The position numbers were made by a program, and so were the translations under genes. Below, one piece after another: positions 48,985 to 54,504 of a stretch of 54,504 nt of DNA; position 1 is the stretch's first letter, and each line of letters opens with the position of its first letter. The stretch lies in contig CANJRD010000023.1 of assembly GCA_947476695.1 (NCBI GenBank), positions 1 through 54,504 of the forward strand, in the 5' to 3' direction. The notes below the pieces were generated by a model. It was given only the letters and a program-made list of their open reading frames with translations, searched no databases and was not told the origin of the DNA. This DNA comes from Rhodospirillaceae bacterium (GTDB lineage Bacteria > Pseudomonadota > Alphaproteobacteria > Rhodospirillales > Rhodospirillaceae).

Positions 48985-49529
48985 GAAGCAACGGTGTCCC
49001 TGACCTGCTCGCCGTGATGCTCGAAGCCGGGACCAAGGGCCTTGTCACGTTGCTGCCCCAGGGTAATTGCGCTGATCCGAGGCTGATGATGCCGGGTTCC
49101 AAGAAGGGGCGCGGACGCAAGATCAGCCACACCCCCGTCCCGATCACGGCGGCACTGTTGGAGAAGTTACTTGAGGCCGCCGGTAATCGAGGAAAGAACG
49201 CGACGCTGTTGCTGAAGCCCACGGGTGAACCTTGGAGCAAATCCGATCACTCGCGCCTGTTTGCGCGTGCGGCCCAGGCTGCGGCTCTGAACACCGAGGA
49301 GGTCACGCTCTACGCGCTACGTCACAGCAATATCGTCCGGCAATTGCTCGCCGGCATCCCGATCCGCGTCGTCGCCACCAACCACGACACATCCACCGCC
49401 ATGATCGAGCGGAACTACAGTCGGCACATCGGGGATCATTCTGACCAACTGGCCCGCCGGGCGTTACTCGACACGGGATCTCCAGGTACGCTGTCGAGCA
49501 AGGTGGTGCCGATCAGCGCCGGGCGTTAA
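48985..49529 (+). pseudogene. 5'-truncated tyrosine recombinase (integrase)
   Basis: Only the C-terminal catalytic half of an integrase is left. GSKKGRGRKISHTPVPITAA precedes the beta-hairpin Lys region, and LYALRHSNIVRQLLAGIPIR is the LxxLRHxxR-type box II with Arg-His. NHDTSTAMIERNYSRHIGD holds the tyrosine nucleophile in NYSRHI. The first catalytic Arg and the whole N-terminal arm/core-binding part are absent: the frame begins inside the end of the DUF5916 gene (open from 48954). It cannot be a working recombinase and marks a former island or phage edge. Confidence 0.8.
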
Positions 49530-49543
49530 CCCTCGCGGCGTAA

Positions 49544-49690
49544 GGCGCTTTTGGCTACGTCACCGACACGTTCCGCGCGAACTTCCCGAGCTTGGCACCC
49601 AACTACGGTCACGCCGCGCAGGTCCCTCAACTAATGGATGTTCGAATTGTAAGCGCGCCCGACTCTTTCGGCGCTCCTTTTACGCTTTAA
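49544..49690 (+). pseudogene. Possible decayed receptor C-terminus
   Basis: A start-less open stretch after TAA 49541 reads AFGYVTDTFRANFPSLAPNY and ends DVRIVSAPDSFGAPFTL to TAA 49688. The 'SAP-x-SFG' ending recalls the last strands of TonB-dependent receptors, but lacks the final aromatic residue. It is short and may be chance. Confidence 0.35.
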
Positions 49691-49801
49691 TGTGCGCCAG
49701 AAAGCGCAAGCCTCTGTAATTGCTCCACTCCAATTGGTGGCACAGTTCTTGCTCTTAAAGAGGGAGGACGAATGCAATTCGTCCCATATTTGGAGCAACG
49801 C

Positions 49802-50248
49802 ATGACAAGAATCCCTAGCCTTTCAATCCTCCTCGCCACAGTCGCCCTCCCAGCGACCCTGTTCTTTGCCTCGTCGGCGTGGGCAACCCCGGTACTGACG
49901 TCCGATCTTGCCAGCTTCGCGGTCCTCGGCGCAGCGGGAGTGACCAACGTCGCCACGAGCATCATCGGTGGCAACCTCGGTTCTGCGCCAAATCCTTCGG
50001 TCGGCGCCGGGTACACGTTCTCGGCCGGATCGTTGCAAGCAAATACTCCGCTGGCTCAGCAAGCCCAGCTTGATCTCGACACCGCGATCGTTTCTCTAAG
50101 CGCCTTCGGAGTTGGCACGACAATAGCGGGGGGTAACCTGGATGCCTTTCAGATTGCACAGGGCGGCCAGATCGGTCCGGGCGTCTATCCACCCGGATAT
50201 CGGCCTATGGCGGCGCTGGTTCCCTGCAAGGGACGGCACCGGCGTTGA
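49802..50248 (+). pseudogene. Truncated ice-binding (DUF3494) protein
   Basis: A 148-aa frame from ATG 49802 (GGAG 6 nt upstream). A signal peptide ILLATVALPATLFFASSAWA precedes the N-terminal part of a DUF3494 ice-binding domain: SDLASFAVLGAAGVTNVATS and IIGGNLGSAPNPSVGAGYTF, then QAQLDLDTAIVSLSAF and QGGQIGPGVY. The family domain (about 190-200 residues) then stops: PPGYRPMAALVPCKGRHRR is unrelated. So the 3' half is lost near 50190, by deletion or insertion. A stable product is unlikely. Confidence 0.7.
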
Positions 50249-51499
50249 TGCCTGTGGCGCGGGAGCCTCGCTAATGGCCGATTGTTATGCAGCCGGTGAA
50301 ATGCTGCCGCCGGATGCCCTGGCTCGCGCCGCTGAGAATAGCCCTGACGTTGCCCATTATGGGTCCCCTATACTTAGGTTGTGGCTAATCCCTTGCGTTC
50401 GGCGCAAGCGATCTGCGCGGAGCAATCATTTGCGTTCGCATTCACAGCCTAGCGGCTGCTTGCAGAAATGTGGGATGTGCAAGCGAGACATTGGGATGTG
50501 CAAGCGAGACATCGACGTTCCAAAAGGATAAATGGGGCACCGCTGTGTTCTGGTTCCCTGCACCATCGCGAGATCGTGCCCTTATGGTGTGGTGTAGAAG
50601 CGCTGCTCCTGGACAGCGTTTGCTGCTTGATCAGGCGACCGGCATAGGCGGCAGCGTAACGATGGGATTGTCGCTCACAGGGGGGTGATGATTTCCGGGC
50701 TCATGTAGCGCGCACGCTATACGTCCCATTCATAGGCCATCGATCAGTAGATCGACGATCGAATCGGCGGCCTTGCGACCACAACCGCACGTATGACTCC
50801 GGGAGACTCGCCGGCGCGCACGGCACTTGGTCTGGAGGCGCTGGTCTCCTGGGGGTGGGTTGAGCCTCCTTGGCCCTCGATGCGTCATGGCAAGGTTATC
50901 GCGATTGAGCATGATCCCAACGATGGCATCGAAAGTGGGCAGTTCAACGCGCCAAATATACGATTGGTCGGGTTTTTCTCCGAATGCATACAACGCGATT
51001 GACGAAGGCAAGGTGTATTGTGCTGCTCGGTAGCAATCGAGGAGAGTCACGTGTCCGTAGAAAATCGCCAGCGCGCTTTGATTCACTGGACCTTGTCGCA
51101 GGGAGGAACGCTTCTCATGCCTGTTTCCAAAATCATGCTGATTGCCGCCTCAAACCAGAATCAATTCTCCGTCGTCGCCTAAGCCTCTCCGATACGAGGA
51201 GCAGCAGTCGTCGCTTAATATGTTGATCCGGATGCTGACACCAAACACCCAAGAATATACCGATGCCTTCCGGGCGTCGGTACCCAAACCACGAATACTG
51301 CTCCCGACTTGGGCTCAAAATGTTTTCCGCGCAATAGCAGGCGGTGAGCTTGAAATAACAAAGTGCGATCATGAGGCGAGATGCTTGGACAATGGTCCAC
51401 GGACACTATCGAAAGGCCGCCAGGAGGGGCGGCATCGTTATGATGCCGAACATGGCGCGATGGCCAGTGCCTGATAAAGATGAATGAGATTTTCAGTTT
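50249..51499. other. 1.25-kb gene-poor region
   Basis: Frames of 60-130 codons occur on both strands, but none has a recognisable family, a convincing start and normal composition together. The minus-strand frame 51086-50730 and the plus-strand frame 51142-51474 are the longest doubtful ones. The base composition is more AT-rich toward the right. It looks like decayed accessory DNA and contains the 21-bp tandem repeat at 50471. Confidence 0.5.
50471..50512. repeat. Perfect 21-bp tandem duplication
   Basis: TGGGATGTGCAAGCGAGACA followed by T is repeated exactly at 50471-50491 and 50492-50512. With two units and no spacer it is not a CRISPR array; it fits a replication-slippage duplication in noncoding DNA. 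Confidence 0.9.
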
Positions 51500-52651
51500 A
51501 TGACCCTCTTAGAGCACCGTCTGCTCATTGTCGAAGATGACGCTGCATTTGCGGAGGTTGTCTCCGATCTAGCCAGTTCGCTTGGCTTTGCTTGTGTCAC
51601 GGCCGATCAGCCCGACGAGATTGCGAAGTATCTTTGCAATTGGAGGCCATCTCTCATCACAGTCGATTTGCAGATGCCGCATATAAGCGTCATTTCAGTT
51701 GTAAAACTTATCGCTGAGCATTCGCCTCATGCTCGGATCGTGATCGTGTCGGGGATGGATGATAGAGTGCGCGAGGCGACAGTACGGATCGCGGTTAGCA
51801 ATGATCTTTGTATTGTCGGCTCATTACAAAAGCCCTCTGTTCTCAAGGCTCTTTCACGGATATTTGTGCAGGAGCACCATGAGAAAGGCTGGCTTACTGC
51901 TCAAGGAATTGCGAAGGCCATAGGCACAGGCCAGATTGCCCCTCTGGTGCAACCGAAAGTCTGTATTCATTCCGGTAAGTTGGTGGGTGGTGAACTGCTC
52001 GCACGCTGGAATCACCCGGCCCTCGGAATAATTATGCCGGACAAGTTTATGTCGCTCGTTGAAGCCAGCGCGCTGGAATCTGATTTGTTTCTCTCTATCG
52101 CCGACTTGGGGCTTTCTGGCTGCGCGGACCTTATTAAGCGGACCGAAGGTTTCGCATTGTCTATAAATCTTTCTCCCCGGGGCGCTATGACCGAATCGGT
52201 GCCGGAGGAGTTGGCGTCGCTCTGCACCAGGCATGGTGTGCCGCCAGGAAATGTCGTCGTTGAGCTGACTGAAAGTGGCATCTACGAAGGGGGGGTGGCT
52301 CTTGAAGTCCTGGTGCGGCTACGCATCGCTGGCTTCGGTTTGTCACTCGACGATTTTGGTACAGGCTTTTCCTCCCTCAGCCATCTCCGGGAACTGCCCT
52401 TGACGGAACTTAAAATTGACAAATCCTTTGTGATGGACTCGGAGCGCTCAAAAGATGCCGCTGTAATCTGCCGCACGATCATTGGTATGGCAAAAAACCT
52501 TGGTCTCACGTGTATCGCCGAGGGTGTTGAGAGCCGAGACGTCGCGCGTAATTTAGCGCATTGGGGTTGCGATATAGCTCAGGGGTATTTCTATGCAAAA
52601 CCCACGGGGCTTGATCAGCTCGATCATCTTCGTTTTGAGGAAGTGCCTTGA
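51500..52651 (+). CDS. REC-EAL response regulator, cyclic-di-GMP phosphodiesterase
   Basis: A 383-aa two-domain signalling protein. Residues 1-120 are a receiver domain: RLLIVEDDAAFAEVVSDLAS and phosphoacceptor Asp in LITVDLQMPHISVISVV. Residues about 140-375 are an EAL domain with the key metal and catalytic residues: GGELLARWNHPALGIIMPDK (ELL in place of EAL), VVVELTESGIYEG, GLSLDDFGTGFSSLSHLREL, ELKIDKSF and TCIAEGVESRDVA. It is likely to hydrolyse c-di-GMP when phosphorylated. The neighbouring kinase, 43 bp downstream, is the probable partner. Codon use and GC content are lower than in the core genes, suggesting acquisition. Confidence 0.92.
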   Translation: MTLLEHRLLIVEDDAAFAEVVSDLASSLGFACVTADQPDEIAKYLCNWRPSLITVDLQMPHISVISVVKLIAEHSPHARIVIVSGMDDRVREATVRIAVSNDLCIVGSLQKPSVLKALSRIFVQEHHEKGWLTAQGIAKAIGTGQIAPLVQPKVCIHSGKLVGGELLARWNHPALGIIMPDKFMSLVEASALESDLFLSIADLGLSGCADLIKRTEGFALSINLSPRGAMTESVPEELASLCTRHGVPPGNVVVELTESGIYEGGVALEVLVRLRIAGFGLSLDDFGTGFSSLSHLRELPLTELKIDKSFVMDSERSKDAAVICRTIIGMAKNLGLTCIAEGVESRDVARNLAHWGCDIAQGYFYAKPTGLDQLDHLRFEEVP

Positions 52652-52693
52652 CACGCGATTTTATGGATTTTCAACCGAAGGGATTCGGAAGTT

Positions 52694-54504
52694 TTGGCTG
52701 AGGAGCAGCTTCAAAAATCGGGCATTCCGATTAACTACAAGAGCATTCTTGATGCTCTATCTGCCCATATTGCCATTGTTGATCTGCAAGGCGTTATCCT
52801 TGATGTCAATCACGCTTGGCAGCGATTTGCCGAAGAAAATGGAGGCGATGATGTTGTTCTTCCAATCGGTCGAAACTACCTAGTTGCACTCGAGCGCGGG
52901 GTAAATGCTCCTGATGGTGGGGATGCGGCGGCGGCGCTTTCTGGAATTACCGACGTGCTAAAGGGCCTGTTGCCTGAATTCAGGATGGATTACCCATGTC
53001 ATTCTCCGCACGAGCGGCGCTGGTTTAGTCTCCGGGTGACCGCGATAGCAGGCGGCGCGGTAATCAAACACCAAGACATCACCTCCCGAAAAGAGAAGGA
53101 AATAGAGCGGGAGGGATTTTTGGATACGTTGTCACGCACCGAAGAAATAGCGTCCATCGGCGGGTTTTACATGGACGCTTTGACTAACAGTGTCGACTGG
53201 ACACCTGGTATTTTTTTAATTCACGACCTCGATCCTTCGGACATTCAAGGCAAGAACGAACTCGTTGCGAAGTACCTTGCCTCGGCGTCGGATGGATTTT
53301 CTGCGGCCATTGAAAACGCAAAAAAACTCGGTGAGCCATATAATCTGGAAGTGCGGCGACTCACTGCCAAAGGTCGCGAAATATGGGTCCATACGCATGG
53401 CGAGCCTGTATGGCGCGATGGAAAGGTCACTGGTCTGGTTGGCCATGTCCAAGACATCACCGACAGAAAAGAGACCGAAGAGCAGCTGCGCGCGTCTCAG
53501 AAGATGGAGGCGGTGGGCCAGCTGACGGCGGGAATTGCCCACGACTTCAACAACCTCCTCGCTGTCATCAGCGCCAATCTCGAACTTCTGGAAGAGGCGG
53601 TTGAAGGTTCACCCAAGCTAACTAAGCGGGTCAAGGCAGCCCTCAAGGCCGTCGACCGGGGTGCGGACCTGACCCAGCACCTGCTTGCCTTTGCACGCAG
53701 CCAAGTGCTGTCGCCCAAGCCGGCGAACCTGATCGATGTAGTTCAGCACAGCGTAAGGCTAATTACACGTACCATCCCCGAGAATATCACCGTCCAGGTT
53801 ATGGCCGACCCAAAGGCGGGGATCTGGGTGAACGTCGATGAGGGACGGCTAGAGAATGCCCTGCTGAACCTGTCCCTCAATGCCCGGGACGCCATGCCGA
53901 ATGGGGGGATATTGCTGTTCTCTCTGGGCACGAGAGACGTCGGTGCGGGGAACGACGAGCGTAGGAAATCCGTCCCGCCGGGTCGCTATGGCGTGATCAC
54001 GGTTCAAGACACCGGCAAGGGTATGTCTGCGGAGGTGATGGCAAAAGCCTTTGACCCGTTCTTTACCACCAAGCAGGTTGGCCAAGGCACCGGCCTGGGG
54101 CTGAGCATGGTCTACGGATTTGTCCGCCAATCCGGGGGGCGTGCGCACCTCACCTCAACCGAAGGCAAAGGCACGACCTGCACGCTCCTGTTCCCGCTGG
54201 TCGACGGAGCCGACAAGGACGCCACGTCCGGGGAATCGACCAAAGCCATCGAGAAGCTGATTGGACCGCGCAAGGTCTTGCTGGTTGAGGATATGGCAGA
54301 CGTCCGTGAGAGCATCCAAGCCCAGCTTGAGAGCTTTGGTCTGGAGGTCACCACGGCTGAGGACGCCCCAGCGGGGCTGGCGGCTCTATCTTCTGGGCAG
54401 ACGTTTGATCTATTGCTCACGGATCTGGGGCTGCCAGGTGAGATGGACGGGGACGATCTGGCCAAAGTCGCTGCAGAGAAGTCTCCGGGTATGAAGATCA
54501 TCAC
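52694..54504 (+). CDS. PAS-containing hybrid histidine kinase (cut by right edge)
   Basis: A frame of at least 603 codons with no stop before the edge. TTG 52694 is the earliest plausible start after the preceding TGA in the same frame. The first PAS domain includes [20 protein letters not shown] and ends [11 protein letters not shown]. The second includes [20 protein letters not shown] and ends [15 protein letters not shown]. The HisKA phosphosite is [20 protein letters not shown] (His). The ATPase has [14 protein letters not shown] and [20 protein letters not shown] then [13 protein letters not shown] receiver follows ([20 protein letters not shown], Asp in [10 protein letters not shown]). 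No membrane helix is seen, so it is cytoplasmic. It probably phosphorylates the REC-EAL protein upstream. Confidence 0.9.
   Translation, partial: MAEEQLQKSGIPINYKSILDALSAHIAIVDLQGVILDVNHAWQRFAEENGGDDVVLPIGRNYLVALERGVNAPDGGDAAAALSGITDVLKGLLPEFRMDYPCHSPHERRWFSLRVTAIAGGAVIKHQDITSRKEKEIEREGFLDTLSRTEEIASIGGFYMDALTNSVDWTPGIFLIHDLDPSDIQGKNELVAKYLASASDGFSAAIENAKKLGEPYNLEVRRLTAKGREIWVHTHGEPVWRDGKVTGLVGHVQDITDRKETEEQLRASQKMEAVGQLTAGIAHDFNNLLAVISANLELLEEAVEGSPKLTKRVKAALKAVDRGADLTQHLLAFARSQVLSPKPANLIDVVQHSVRLITRTIPENITVQVMADPKAGIWVNVDEGRLENALLNLSLNARDAMPNGGILLFSLGTRDVGAGNDERRKSVPPGRYGVITVQDTGKGMSAEVMAKAFDPFFTTKQVGQGTGLGLSMVYGFVRQSGGRAHLTSTEGKGTTCTLLFPLVDGADKDATSGESTKAIEKLIGPRKVLLVEDMADVRESIQAQLESFGLEVTTAEDAPAGLAALSSGQTFDLLLTDLGLPGEMDGDDLAKVAAEKSPGMKII

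Noticed and set aside
50471-50512. CRISPR-like array
   Set aside because: There are only two adjacent copies with no spacers and no cas genes.
50730-51086. 118-codon minus-strand frame
   Set aside because: The second half is Arg/Cys-rich and unlike a folded protein; no homologous family was recognised.
51142-51474. 110-codon plus-strand frame before the REC-EAL gene
   Set aside because: It has no family resemblance, no clear ribosome site, and composition like the surrounding decayed DNA.

Overview
The window looks like a chromosomal segment of a GC-rich alphaproteobacterium. The evidence is the order rpmF-plsX-fabH-ihfA-merR, a glyA-nrdR-ribD-ribE-ribB-ribH-nusB block, a Cbp3-type ubiquinol-cytochrome c chaperone, FixJ/FixK-type regulators, two large TonB-dependent receptors and a leucyl/arginyl-tRNA-protein transferase. 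The genus cannot be fixed by reading alone. MotB and a FliL-like protein suggest motility. Assignments rest on motif recognition and were not searched against a database.

Layout. 1-1.2 kb: IS21-like end repeats and a decayed GT61 glycosyltransferase, then tRNA-Pro(GGG). 1.5-6.2 kb (minus strand): a lipid/ribosome block made of chaperone, DUF177, rpmF, plsX, fabH, ihfA and merR. 6.3-10.4 kb: bamE, a Bcr/CflA exporter and a TonB receptor. 10.6-16.3 kb (minus): K+-independent H+-pyrophosphatase hppA, a membrane cytochrome/2Fe-2S/adenylate cyclase gene split by a frameshift, a FliL-like protein and thiL. 16.4-17.3 kb: three small plus-strand genes set between thiL and nusB. 17.3-24.1 kb (minus): riboflavin, NrdR, GlyA and RpiB housekeeping genes. 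24.2-30.7 kb: penicillin-acylase-family hydrolase, motB, bpt, and mtnA-mtnP.

30.7-36.2 kb: a Crp/FixK regulator divergent from FixJ and a receiver-only regulator, followed by a flavinylation module (FMN-binding protein, ApbE and a four-helix His-rich membrane protein). 36.2-39.5 kb: MscS, then a Tat-exported ThDP-dependent enzyme paired with a periplasmic cytochrome c. 39.9-43.9 kb: a three-repeat Pho-box candidate ahead of a TonB receptor and a lipoprotein beta-propeller phytase. This is read as a phosphate-starvation phytate-scavenging operon, and it is flanked by two copies of a methyltransferase 3' end. 44-45.7 kb: methyltransferase and aldo/keto reductase.

45.7-52.7 kb is scarred accessory DNA. 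It holds an IS6-type transposase fragment, a CBM9/DUF5916 outer-membrane protein, a 5'-truncated tyrosine recombinase, a possible receptor tail, a truncated ice-binding protein and about 1.25 kb without a convincing gene. It ends in a lower-GC signalling pair: a REC-EAL phosphodiesterase and a hybrid histidine kinase cut by the right edge.

The most interesting points are the Tat-exported ThDP enzyme with cytochrome c, the Pho-box/phytase operon between duplicated remnants, the flavinylation module, the redox cyclase whose fourth Fe-S cysteine lies beyond a frameshift, and a DUF5985-like gene apparently broken by a 5-bp tandem duplication.
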